In this document: one piece after another, positions 1 to 6,946 of the stretch | Position numbering within the stretch: the first letter of the stretch is position 1 | Layout of the letters: every line of letters begins with the position of its first letter | Source of the DNA: PHAA01 sp034678805 | GTDB lineage: Bacteria > Bacillota > Syntrophomonadia > Syntrophomonadales > Syntrophomonadaceae | Assembly: GCA_034678805.1 (NCBI GenBank) | Contig: JAXDBN010000134.1 | Span: 1-12,763 of the forward strand | Direction of reading: 5' to 3' | DNA: 12,763 nt | Made by a program: the position numbers and the translations under genes | Notes under the pieces: model-generated | What the model was told of the DNA's origin: nothing | Database searches by the model: none | Seen by the model: only the letters and a program-made list of their open reading frames with translations

Positions 1-239
1 AAATGACTGCCTTCCTTTTTTAAATCAGCTGGTGCCAGGTTTATTATTATTTTGCGATTGGGAAATTCGAAACCTGAGTTTTTAATAGCTGACCTTACTC
101 TTTCCCGGGCTTCTTTTATAGACGCAGAGGCCAGACCTACTATCTCAAAAGCGGGGAGGCCATTCTGAATATCTACTTCTACTTTGACGGGTCTGGCTTC
201 TATTCCGGCAAGCACCAATGTGTTTACTATAGATAACAT
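1..239 (-). CDS. comM: ComM/YifB-family Mg-chelatase-like AAA+ ATPase, N-terminal fragment (cut by left edge)
   Basis: The reverse strand, read from the ATG at 239-237, gives 79 codons that stay open to the window edge. The protein begins MLSIVNTLVLAGIEARPV and continues through VEVDIQNGLPAFEIVGL, KEARERVRSAI and INLAPADLKKEGS. This is the characteristic N-terminal S5-like domain of the YifB/ComM family (full length about 500 residues), so roughly 420 residues, including the AAA+ Walker motifs, lie outside the window. In naturally competent bacteria ComM is a hexameric helicase that helps integrate transformed DNA; in Firmicutes the role is less clear. A GGAGAA ribosome binding site (248-253 on the plus strand) lies about 8 nt before the start, and a promoter with near-consensus boxes lies just upstream. 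The gene is divergent from tatA. The family call is confident; competence involvement is only inferred from the family. Confidence 0.87.
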   Translation of the reverse strand, partial: MLSIVNTLVLAGIEARPVKVEVDIQNGLPAFEIVGLASASIKEARERVRSAIKNSGFEFPNRKIIINLAPADLKKEGSH

Positions 240-263
240 GATTGATATTCTCCGTATTGCTGG

Positions 264-292
264 ATAATACAATATTCACCAAAATATGTAAA
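264..292 (-). promoter_or_regulatory. Sigma-A-type promoter for the comM/yifB gene
   Basis: On the minus strand a TTTACA -35 box (287-292) and a TATTAT -10 box (264-269) are separated by exactly 17 nt. This puts transcription start near 257, about 18 nt before the ATG. Box matches and spacing are both good; the call rests on sequence only. Confidence 0.55.
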
Positions 293-358
293 ATTCCTGC
301 CGCTTAAATTATTATCATCAGGTGATGTTTGAAATGGCAGAAAAGTAATGTAAATACA

Positions 359-388
359 TTGCTATTTGATAGACAATAAATGTACAAT
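359..388 (+). promoter_or_regulatory. Possible promoter for tatA
   Basis: TTGCTA (359-364) and TACAAT (383-388) are separated by 18 nt and lie about 48 nt before the tatA start. It is the best plus-strand candidate in the 240-435 spacer, but the match is moderate. Nothing else was recognised in this spacer. Confidence 0.35.
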
Positions 389-435
389 CATAGCTGTAAG
401 TACTTGATGGGCGCGGGTTTATTGAGGAGGTATAT

Positions 436-762
436 ATGTTTAATCTTGGACCCTGGGAAGTAGGTCTAATTTTAGTGGTGGCACTAATTGTAGTTGGTCC
501 GGGTAAATTGCCGGAGGTAGCTAAAGCAATTGGCAAAGGTATGAATGACTTCAAGAGAGCGGCTGCAGGGTATCAAAAGGAGTTCCAGGAAGCCATCAAC
601 AGTATTGAAGATACAGTCAAAGATAAGGAATCCGGGAGCAGCGAGGCCATTAAGCCAGCCAGCAGCATTGATGAGATGGCCAATAAATTCGATGCCGTTG
701 TTAAGGATGATAGTGGAGAGAACCCTCATCCCAATGATGATTCTGTCAATCCTCAGACTTAG
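436..762 (+). CDS. tatA: TatA/TatE-like twin-arginine translocase subunit
   Basis: The 108-residue protein begins MFNLGPWEVG, followed by one hydrophobic segment (about residues 4-20), the GPGKLPE hinge (21-27), an amphipathic helix with conserved Gly and Lys/Phe positions (about 25-45), and a charged, low-complexity tail. This is the standard layout of TatA, which oligomerises in the cytoplasmic membrane with TatC to move folded proteins carrying a twin-arginine signal. The start is set by GAGGAGG at 424-430, 5 nt upstream. No tatC is visible in this window, so the partner must be elsewhere. Length is within the usual 60-110 range, with a longer acidic tail than most. TatB cannot be fully excluded, but the short N-terminal Phe-Gly-Pro-Trp-Glu region fits TatA better. 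No clear terminator separates it from the downstream riboswitch unit. Confidence 0.85.
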   Translation: MFNLGPWEVGLILVVALIVVGPGKLPEVAKAIGKGMNDFKRAAAGYQKEFQEAINSIEDTVKDKESGSSEAIKPASSIDEMANKFDAVVKDDSGENPHPNDDSVNPQT

Positions 763-834
763 GTTAAGTTTGTTAAGAAATAGGGTGACACCGGTTGGAA
801 AGAATGGTACTATACTAAAGTATGCGCGACTAAG

Positions 835-840
835 TATAAT
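835..840 (+). promoter_or_regulatory. Putative -10 box for the SAM-riboswitch operon
   Basis: A perfect TATAAT lies 8 nt before the 5' side of riboswitch helix P1, which would start the transcript at about 847, as is usual for S-box leaders. No good -35 box sits 16-18 nt upstream. An alternative TATACT lies at 811-816. The presence of a promoter here is likely; its exact position is uncertain. Confidence 0.35.
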
Positions 841-848
841 CGAATAGA

Positions 849-947
849 CTCTTATCCAGAGAGGTGGAGGGACGGGCCCGATGAAACCCGGCAACCGACT
901 TCAGGTACGGTGCCAAATCCTGCAGGATTGATCCTGAAAGATAAGAG
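849..947 (+). promoter_or_regulatory. SAM-I (S-box) riboswitch aptamer
   Basis: The leader carries the conserved S-box core: helix P1 (CTCTTATC 849-856 with GATAAGAG 940-947), the GAGGTGGAGGGAC segment (861-873), the GATGAAACCCGGCAACC block (880-896), GGTGCCAAATCC (909-920) and the closing GATCCTGAAAGAT part. This class binds S-adenosylmethionine and turns methionine genes off when SAM is plentiful. The 3' strand of P1 overlaps an antiterminator: AAGAGGG (943-949) can pair with CCCTCTT (963-969), which is also the 5' arm of the terminator. With SAM bound P1 forms and the terminator folds; without SAM the antiterminator permits readthrough. It controls metH and very probably the three following genes. 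Confidence 0.95.
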
Positions 948-958
948 GGAAGCAATTT

Positions 959-994
959 AAAGCCCTCTTTTTAATGGAAAGAGGGCTTTTCTTC
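959..994 (+). terminator. Riboswitch expression-platform intrinsic terminator
   Basis: A perfect 12-bp stem (959-970 with 978-989, AAAGCCCTCTTT and its complement) with a 7-nt loop is followed by a T-rich run. Its 5' arm is shared with the antiterminator of the SAM riboswitch, so termination is SAM-dependent. It lies about 30 nt before the metH start. Confidence 0.92.
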
Positions 995-1024
995 ATATAT
1001 TATTCAGTAACGGGGAGTGATTGA

Positions 1025-3547
1025 ATGGCTAGAGATTTAGAAGCGACTCTGCGAGAAAAGGTATTGGTACTTGATGGCGCTATGGGCACCATGCTGCAGC
1101 AAAAAGGCCTTATGCCCGGGCAGTGCCCGGAGCTGTTTGGAATAGAGCACCCCGAGATTCTAGAGGATATTCATCGGCAATATGTTGAGGTTGGAGCTGA
1201 CATAATTGAGACAAATACTTTCGGTGCCAATCGTTATAAATTAGCCGAATACCAATTGGATAACAGAGTCTCTGAAATTAATGGTGAAGCAGTAAAATTA
1301 GCTCGGGCGGCGAGTAAAGGCCGGGCGCTGGTAGCGGGTTGCATAGGACCTACTGGCCGCTTGCTTCAACCAATGGGCAATGTGGATTTTAATGATTTGT
1401 TCAACGCTTTTGCGGAGCAAACCATGGCTCTGGAAAAGGCTGGGGCCGATTTGATTTCTATTGAAACCATGACTGATATAGGTGAGTTGAGAGCGGCCCT
1501 GATTGCAGCTAAACAAGTTAGCCGTTTACCTATTATCGCCCATCTGACTTTTGAGTCCGGGGGACGGACCATGACCGGCACTGATCCCGTGACTGCGGTT
1601 ATTATTCTGGATGCGCTGCAGCCACTGGCAATAGGAGCCAATTGTTCTGGAGGAGCTTTAGAGCTATTACCAATAATCCAAACCATGGGCAGGTATTCAG
1701 GAAGATACATTTCAGTCGAACCTAACGCAGGATTACCCCGACTGGTAGGCGACCAGACGATTTTTCCCGCTCTGCCGGAAGAGATGGCCGAACATGCTCT
1801 GCGTCTAAAAGATGCTGGCGCTGGTATTATAGGTGGTTGTTGTGGTACAACCCCTAGACATATTCAGGCCATAGCTCAGGTATTGAAAGGTATGCCGGCA
1901 TCACCAAGATTGGTCAGTAAAAATTTCGGCTTTGCTTCCCGCAGCCGGAATGTGTTGATTGGTTCGGACCAACCCATGGCCGTTATAGGGGAAAGAATTA
2001 ATCCGACCGCCCGGAAAAAATTGGCCCAGGATATCAAGGATGGGAAGATGCTGGCAGTGGTCGAAGAAGCCAAAAACCAAGCCAAAATTGCCCCTATTCT
2101 GGATGTAAATATGGGGGTTCCAGGTATTGATGAACCACAGGCTATGAAAAAGGCGGTTATTTCTATTCAATCTGCGGTTGATGTGCCGATTTCGATTGAT
2201 TCAACCAATCCCCAAGCTGTAGAAGAGGCTTTAAAGAACTATGTGGGCCGTGCCTTGATCAACTCCACTACCGGAGAAGATAAAGCTTTAGACATCGTTT
2301 TGCCGCTAGCCAAAAAATATGGCGCTGCGGTTTTGGGACTATGCCTGGATGAAAGCGGGATACCGGATTCAGCCGAAGGTCGTTTTCGGGTAGCCAAAAA
2401 GATATACCTGCGAGCTAAAGAATACGGGTTGCGCGATGAGGATATATTCATTGATTGTTTGGTCAAAACGGCCAGTGCTGAACAAGCCCAGGTAATGGAA
2501 ACCTTAACCGCATTACGGATGGTCAAGCAAGAGCTGGGGGTAGCAACAGTTCTGGGGGTTAGCAACGTTTCGCACGGGCTTCCTGCCAGGGATATTCTAA
2601 ATTCGACATTCTTGGCTATGGCCTGGCAATCCGGCCTGGATCTGCCCATTCTAAATCCCTTTGATAACCGGATGATGGATGTGACCAGGGCGGCAGCGGT
2701 GCTTATGAACCGAGATTTGAATTGCGCTGAATATATTAATAAATATAAAGATTATAATCAAAGAACCGCATTACCCTCTGGTTTTAGAGACCCAATTTGT
2801 GAGCGCTGTAATATTCCTGACCAAATTAAAGAGAAGGCTGCCGGGATTACACCAGCAGAACCAATTAAAGATTCAATCATTGAGGATAAACCTGATTCCG
2901 GCAGCCTTGAACTAAGGATCCAAACGGCGGTATTAGAAGGTAATCGAGATAATATTGTTGCTCTGGTCAACGAGGCTTTGAAACAAAAGGGCATTTCAGC
3001 ATTGGATATTGTGAACCGGTTTCTGATACCGGGCATTGAAAAGGCCGGGGAGTTATACGAACAGAAACTATATTTCCTGCCTCAATTAATGATGGCCGCG
3101 GAGACGATGAAAAAAGCCTTTGCAGAGTTAAAGCCTTATTTGGCTAAAGATGCATCGGCTAAGAACAGTGGTGTTATAGTAATGGCTACGGTTGAAGGCG
3201 ATATTCACGACATAGGTAAAAATATAGTCAATATTATGCTGGAGAATTACGGTTTCAAAATTATTGACCTGGGGAAAGATGTGCCGGCAGCGACGATTTT
3301 GGCCGTTGCCAAGCAAGAACAAGCAGACATAATCGGTCTAAGTGCCTTAATGACAACTACCATGCCGCGCATGCAGGAAGTTGTTGATGGGGTGAAACAG
3401 ATGGGCCTACGGTCCCATGTAATGGTGGGAGGAGCTGTTTTGAACCAGGAATATGCTGATAAAATTGGGGCGGATGCCTATTCTGCCGATGCCCGGGCCG
3501 CAGTGAAGACTGCCCAGAAATTAATGCGGCTGTTTAAGAATAAATAG
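1025..3547 (+). CDS. metH: Cobalamin-dependent methionine synthase, lacking the C-terminal reactivation domain
   Basis: The 840-residue protein has the modules of MetH in order. The homocysteine S-methyltransferase barrel (about 5-290) shows zinc-ligand cysteines in GANCSGG (C207) and GGCCGTTP (C272, C273). The pterin-binding (methyltetrahydrofolate) barrel (about 315-585) contains GERINPTARKKL and SIDSTNP. The B12 cap helices (about 628-710) and the cobalamin Rossmann domain (about 715-835) follow, with DIHDIGKN supplying the cobalt-ligating His728 and then GLSALMTTTM and MVGGA. It transfers the methyl group of methyltetrahydrofolate to homocysteine to make methionine. The usual roughly 1200-residue enzymes also carry an AdoMet-binding activation domain, which is absent here: the frame stops 12 nt before the next gene. 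GGGGAG (1012-1017) precedes the ATG. Control by the SAM riboswitch and co-location with homocysteine-forming genes support the assignment. A related corrinoid methyltransferase with another methyl donor is less likely. Confidence 0.93.
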   Translation: MARDLEATLREKVLVLDGAMGTMLQQKGLMPGQCPELFGIEHPEILEDIHRQYVEVGADIIETNTFGANRYKLAEYQLDNRVSEINGEAVKLARAASKGRALVAGCIGPTGRLLQPMGNVDFNDLFNAFAEQTMALEKAGADLISIETMTDIGELRAALIAAKQVSRLPIIAHLTFESGGRTMTGTDPVTAVIILDALQPLAIGANCSGGALELLPIIQTMGRYSGRYISVEPNAGLPRLVGDQTIFPALPEEMAEHALRLKDAGAGIIGGCCGTTPRHIQAIAQVLKGMPASPRLVSKNFGFASRSRNVLIGSDQPMAVIGERINPTARKKLAQDIKDGKMLAVVEEAKNQAKIAPILDVNMGVPGIDEPQAMKKAVISIQSAVDVPISIDSTNPQAVEEALKNYVGRALINSTTGEDKALDIVLPLAKKYGAAVLGLCLDESGIPDSAEGRFRVAKKIYLRAKEYGLRDEDIFIDCLVKTASAEQAQVMETLTALRMVKQELGVATVLGVSNVSHGLPARDILNSTFLAMAWQSGLDLPILNPFDNRMMDVTRAAAVLMNRDLNCAEYINKYKDYNQRTALPSGFRDPICERCNIPDQIKEKAAGITPAEPIKDSIIEDKPDSGSLELRIQTAVLEGNRDNIVALVNEALKQKGISALDIVNRFLIPGIEKAGELYEQKLYFLPQLMMAAETMKKAFAELKPYLAKDASAKNSGVIVMATVEGDIHDIGKNIVNIMLENYGFKIIDLGKDVPAATILAVAKQEQADIIGLSALMTTTMPRMQEVVDGVKQMGLRSHVMVGGAVLNQEYADKIGADAYSADARAAVKTAQKLMRLFKNK

Positions 3548-3559
3548 GGAGGGAAGGAA

Positions 3560-4795
3560 ATGTCGGTAAAAAAGAACTACGAAGAGATTAATGAGAGAAT
3601 AAGACGAGGGGAAGCAGTGGTGGTCACTGCTGAAGAAGTAATCGACATTGTGGCCGAAAAGGGTTATAGCCAAGCCGCCAAGGAAATAGATGTCGTTACT
3701 ACTGGTACCTTTGGCCCCATGTGTTCATCGGGCGCCTTTATAAACTTTGGGCATTCCAACCCTCGCATCAAAATGAAAAAGGTATGGCTGAACGGGGTGG
3801 AAGCTTATACCGGCATAGCTGCGGTGGATGCTTATATAGGAGCCGGCCAGCTTCCCGAAAATGATCCGGAAAATAAGGTTTTTCCTGGCCGGTTCACATA
3901 TGGTGGGGGCCATGTGATTCATGATCTGGTAGCAGGTCGTGAAATCAGATTGGAGGCAGTTGGATACGGTACGGACTGCTATCCTAATAAGAAAGTTGAG
4001 GCCACCATAACCCTGGCAGATGTCAATGATGCTTTCTTGTTCAATCCACGCAATGCTTACCAAAACTATAATTGTGCAATAAACCTGGGTGAGAGGGTAA
4101 TATACACCTATATGGGAATCCTTAAACCCCGGGTTGGAAACGCCAGTTATTCAAGTGCCGGTCAGTTAAGTCCACTGCTGAATGATCCATATTTTCGGAC
4201 CATTGGAATAGGCACCCGCATCTTCCTTGGTGGTGGTGTAGGTTATGTAGCCTGGAACGGGACCCAGCATCATCCCAATGTAGATAGGGGCATAAATGGT
4301 GTTCCCCTGTCAGGAGCAGGTACCCTGGCTTTAATTGGTGACCTGAAGCAAATGGATCCCAATTGGCTAGTTGGTTTAAGTTTTATCGGCTATGGAGCTA
4401 CCATGGCAGTTGGGATTGGAATACCAATTCCAATACTAGATGAAGAGATGCTCCGCTTTACTGCCGTCAAGGACGAAGATATATTTTGTCCAATTGTAGA
4501 CTACAATGAGGGTTATCCGTATTGCAAGCCTATGGACTTGGGCCGGGTAAGTTACAAAGAATTAAAGAGCGGGAAAATAGTCTTCAACGGCAAAGAGGTA
4601 GTGACTACGCCGCAATCCAGTTATCCACGTGCACGGCAGATTGCTCAAATTCTAAAAGATTGGATTAAACAAGGTAAGTTTGAACTTACCCAACCGGTAG
4701 CCAGCCTGCCTTCCGCTGATGCTGATATAATATTTAAGTCAATTCCCCAAAAGCAAACCGGTAATAGCGACGCAGAAGGCCAGGAGAGGAGGTAA
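3560..4795 (+). CDS. COG1900 (DUF39) homocysteine biosynthesis protein
   Basis: The 411-residue protein starts after AGGGAGGGAAGG, 12 nt behind metH. It shows the DUF39/COG1900 pattern: TTGTFGPMCSSGAFINFGH (about 47-65), VEAYTGIAAVDAYIGAG (80-96), YGGGHVIHDLVAG (114-126), VGYGTDCYP (134-142) and GIGTRIFLGGGVGYVAWNGTQHHP (216-239). In methanogens and some anaerobic bacteria this family is needed to form homocysteine by direct sulfur insertion into aspartate semialdehyde. Conserved cysteines are thought to carry a persulfide; C55 and C140 are the likely equivalents here, an inference from motif position. Archaeal members often have C-terminal CBS domains, whereas this protein ends in a short polar tail and shows no CBS pair. 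The next gene begins only 4 nt downstream and encodes the known NIL/ferredoxin partner, which strengthens the call. It probably acts in the cytoplasm under SAM-riboswitch control. Confidence 0.9.
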   Translation: MSVKKNYEEINERIRRGEAVVVTAEEVIDIVAEKGYSQAAKEIDVVTTGTFGPMCSSGAFINFGHSNPRIKMKKVWLNGVEAYTGIAAVDAYIGAGQLPENDPENKVFPGRFTYGGGHVIHDLVAGREIRLEAVGYGTDCYPNKKVEATITLADVNDAFLFNPRNAYQNYNCAINLGERVIYTYMGILKPRVGNASYSSAGQLSPLLNDPYFRTIGIGTRIFLGGGVGYVAWNGTQHHPNVDRGINGVPLSGAGTLALIGDLKQMDPNWLVGLSFIGYGATMAVGIGIPIPILDEEMLRFTAVKDEDIFCPIVDYNEGYPYCKPMDLGRVSYKELKSGKIVFNGKEVVTTPQSSYPRARQIAQILKDWIKQGKFELTQPVASLPSADADIIFKSIPQKQTGNSDAEGQERR

Positions 4796-4799
4796 TAGC

Positions 4800-5222
4800 A
4801 TGAAAAATAAGTTGGTATGTTATTTTTCCGCAGCTCAGTCAGAGCAGCCGATTATCTATAGGTTGGTGAAGAATTATGATCTTATAATTAATATTCTTAA
4901 AGCGGATATCAATCCCCAAAAGGAGGGTTTTTTAGTACTGGAACTGGAGGGCGACAAGAATAGTTATGATCAGGGAGTGGCTTTCTTAAAGAGCCTGGGT
5001 GTAGCCGTGGAGCCTCTAAGCGAGACAGTGGTATGGCAGCCTGATGTGTGCATACAGTGCGGTGCCTGTGCATCGTTCTGTCCTACTGAAGCGCTCAAAA
5101 TTGAACGGAGTACCATGGAAGTATCATTCGATAACTCCAAATGTGTGGTCTGTGGCATGTGTCTGGACTGCTGCCCAACCAGAGCCATAAAATTGCATTT
5201 TGAGATAAAAGAGGCTGTATAG
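4800..5222 (+). CDS. NIL-domain / 2[4Fe-4S] ferredoxin partner of the homocysteine biosynthesis protein
   Basis: The 140-residue protein has an N-terminal NIL (ACT-like) domain (about 1-75) and a C-terminal bacterial ferredoxin fold (about 78-133). The latter has two cluster motifs: C84-x2-C87-x2-C90-x3-C94-P and C115-x2-C118-x2-C121-x3-C125-P. Each should hold one [4Fe-4S] cluster. Small NIL/Fer proteins encoded beside COG1900 are required with it for homocysteine synthesis in methanogens, probably supplying electrons to reduce a persulfide or intermediate. The start lies 4 nt after the COG1900 stop, and its ribosome binding site (GGAGAGGAGG, about 4783-4792) sits inside the end of that gene, so translation is likely coupled. 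NIL domains also occur in methionine ABC importers, but no transporter module is present here. Confidence 0.9.
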   Translation: MKNKLVCYFSAAQSEQPIIYRLVKNYDLIINILKADINPQKEGFLVLELEGDKNSYDQGVAFLKSLGVAVEPLSETVVWQPDVCIQCGACASFCPTEALKIERSTMEVSFDNSKCVVCGMCLDCCPTRAIKLHFEIKEAV

Positions 5223-5226
5223 CTTC

Positions 5227-5988
5227 ATGTACAATGACAAGAATTCGAATAATGTAGCCCGCAGTTACAGGTCAATGCATGCCGCCTCTGATTTGATATA
5301 TTTTCAGGTGGGACTGAAAGAGACCGACCTCTCTGTAGGTGTTGACAAGGAAAGTTTCAATCAGAGTCTGGTCACAATATGTGAACAAGAAATCAGAATG
5401 CTGCGAGGCAGTCTGGAATCATATATTAGCATACATCCTGAATTTCAGCGTTCACTGGTTCCTTTAAGCTTACTGCCAGGTGCTCCGTCCATTGCTGTTA
5501 CCATGTCTAAGGCGGCCTGGCAGGCTGGAGTAGGACCTATGGCGGCTGTTGCCGGGGCATTCGCAGAGACGATAGGGCGGAAACTAAAAACAATGGTTAA
5601 GCAGATTATTGTAGAAAACGGAGGAGATATTTATATAGACAGCTCGCTGCCTCGTCTCGTCTCTGTTTTTGCAGGACAATCCCAATTTAGCCACAAGATA
5701 GCCATTAGAATTTACCCAGAGGAGAGTCCCCTTGGTATATGTACGTCTTCAGGCACGGTTGGGCCCAGCCTTAGTTTCGGAAAGGCTGATGCAGTAGTCA
5801 TAAAAGCTCTAAACATTTCGTTGGCTGACGCTGTAGCGACGGGGGCAGCCAATCGTATTCAAACCAAGGACGACTTTATGCTGGCAATTGAATATGTTAA
5901 GAAAATCCCAGGTGTCAGCGGCATCTTAACAGTCAAGGATGATAAACTGGGTGCATGGGGTAATATTGAGTTAGTTCCAGTTGGCTGA
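5227..5988 (+). CDS. COG2122 (UPF0280, ApbE-like) protein linked to homocysteine synthesis
   Basis: The 253-residue protein matches the UPF0280 family: VARSYR near the N-terminus, VGLKETDLSVGV (28-39), the glycine-rich GPMAAVAGAFAETIG (103-117), ENGGDIYI (130-137) and GICTSSGTVGPSLSFGKADAVV (170-191). The NGGDI and SSGT...SFGKADAV segments resemble the fold core of the ApbE flavin transferase. In methanogens a COG2122 protein has been tied to use of low sulfide for homocysteine formation, but its biochemical role is unsettled. It begins 4 nt after the NIL/ferredoxin stop; the Shine-Dalgarno is weak (AGAGG about 13 nt away), suggesting coupled translation. The ATG at 5227 is preferred to a later one at 5275 because the ARSYR motif lies between them. 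It is the last gene of the riboswitch operon; no convincing terminator follows in 5989-6107. Confidence 0.85.
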   Translation: MYNDKNSNNVARSYRSMHAASDLIYFQVGLKETDLSVGVDKESFNQSLVTICEQEIRMLRGSLESYISIHPEFQRSLVPLSLLPGAPSIAVTMSKAAWQAGVGPMAAVAGAFAETIGRKLKTMVKQIIVENGGDIYIDSSLPRLVSVFAGQSQFSHKIAIRIYPEESPLGICTSSGTVGPSLSFGKADAVVIKALNISLADAVATGAANRIQTKDDFMLAIEYVKKIPGVSGILTVKDDKLGAWGNIELVPVG

Positions 5989-6107
5989 TATTTCGATAGG
6001 ATTTTTTCAGAACAGGAAAAGCGCAGGAATCGGATCCCTTTTTGTTGAATAAATCTCTTTCAATATGAAGGTCAGTTCAATGAAACTACTATTAGGGGGT
6101 AATGTCA

Positions 6108-6860
6108 GTGTCAGGACATAATAAATGGTCAACCATCAAACACAAAAAAGCCCGCACCGATGAAAAAAAAGGCAAGGAATACACAAAGCTAGCCAAAGAG
6201 ATCATAATAGCAGCAAGAGCTGGGGGAGGAGATCCCGATAGCAATTCTAAACTCAAACTGGCTATTCAGAACGCCAAGGCCATTAACATGCCCAATGATA
6301 ATATCCAACGAGCCATAAAGCGAGGGACCGGGGAGCTTGATAGTGATGCTATAGAAGAGTTGACCTATGAGGGTTATGCTCCTGGGGGAGTTGCAGTTAT
6401 GCTAGCCATAGCCACAGATAACCGTAACCGTACTGCAGCTGACATTCGTCATCTCTTCGCCAAACACAATGGTAACTTGGGTGAGAGTGGCTGTGTGTCC
6501 TATATGTTTGAAAGGGTAGGCCTTTTATCCATAAGTCGTGGAGACCTGAAAATGGATACCGATGAGTTTATGATGCTGGCGCTGGATGCCGGGGCAGATG
6601 ATGTGCGGGAGGAAGGAGATGTTATCGAAGTGGTTACTTCTCCCGATAGCTTTATGGCAGTCAAAGAAGCCTTAGAAAAGGGAGTTCAGTTTGACGAAGC
6701 TGACATTATCTTGTCACCCAATAATACAGTCGACATCAATGATGAAGCCTTGGCGGCAAAAGTGCTGAAGCTCATTGATGTCCTGGAAGATCATGATGAT
6801 GTTCAAAACGTCTATGCCAACTTCAATATCCCAGACGAGATAATGGAAAAACTGATGTGA
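6108..6860 (+). CDS. yebC: YebC/TACO1-family protein
   Basis: The protein is about 250 residues, the normal length, and opens SGHNKWSTIKHKK, the family signature, followed by KGKEYTKLAKEI, RNRTAADIRHLFAKHNGNLG and GCVSYMFER. YebC proteins were long listed as transcriptional regulators, in part because of their place beside ruvC. Recent work on the family points to a translation role, binding the ribosome and relieving stalls such as those at proline runs. The GTG at 6108 is chosen because it gives the family N-terminus MSGH and lies 8 nt after AGGGGG (6094-6099). The ATG at 6102 would leave only 2 nt to that site and add two residues. A 119-nt spacer separates it from the sulfur operon; no clear promoter was found there, so readthrough is possible. 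Confidence 0.93.
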   Translation: MSGHNKWSTIKHKKARTDEKKGKEYTKLAKEIIIAARAGGGDPDSNSKLKLAIQNAKAINMPNDNIQRAIKRGTGELDSDAIEELTYEGYAPGGVAVMLAIATDNRNRTAADIRHLFAKHNGNLGESGCVSYMFERVGLLSISRGDLKMDTDEFMMLALDAGADDVREEGDVIEVVTSPDSFMAVKEALEKGVQFDEADIILSPNNTVDINDEALAAKVLKLIDVLEDHDDVQNVYANFNIPDEIMEKLM

Positions 6861-6919
6861 TCTGAGTTCCAAAGATTAATTATTAGTAGCGAACCAAATA
6901 ATAAGACGATCTGTTTACT

Positions 6920-6945
6920 GGCCAGGCATTTATATATGCCTGGCC
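6920..6945. repeat. Perfect 10-bp hairpin downstream of yebC
   Basis: GGCCAGGCAT (6920-6929) pairs perfectly with ATGCCTGGCC (6936-6945) across a 6-nt AT loop. No T-run follows on either strand, so it is not a standard intrinsic terminator, although it could end yebC transcripts or protect their 3' end. The right arm plus loop (6930-6945) recurs at 7106-7121 with 15 of 16 bases identical. Confidence 0.8.
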
Positions 6946-6946
6946 C

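Noticed and set aside
318..554. Minus-strand open frame across the comM-tatA spacer
   Set aside because: It overlaps tatA on the opposite strand, has no ribosome binding site and no recognisable motif.
2239..2649. Minus-strand 136-codon open frame inside metH
   Set aside because: It is a shadow of metH, whose plus-strand frame carries continuous family motifs through this region.
6026..6045. GGAATCGGATCCC followed by T residues as a terminator of the sulfur operon
   Set aside because: The possible stem is only 3-4 bp, too weak to support a terminator call.
6102..6107. ATG at 6102 as the start of yebC
   Set aside because: Spacing to AGGGGG would be only 2 nt; GTG at 6108 gives ideal spacing and the family N-terminus.
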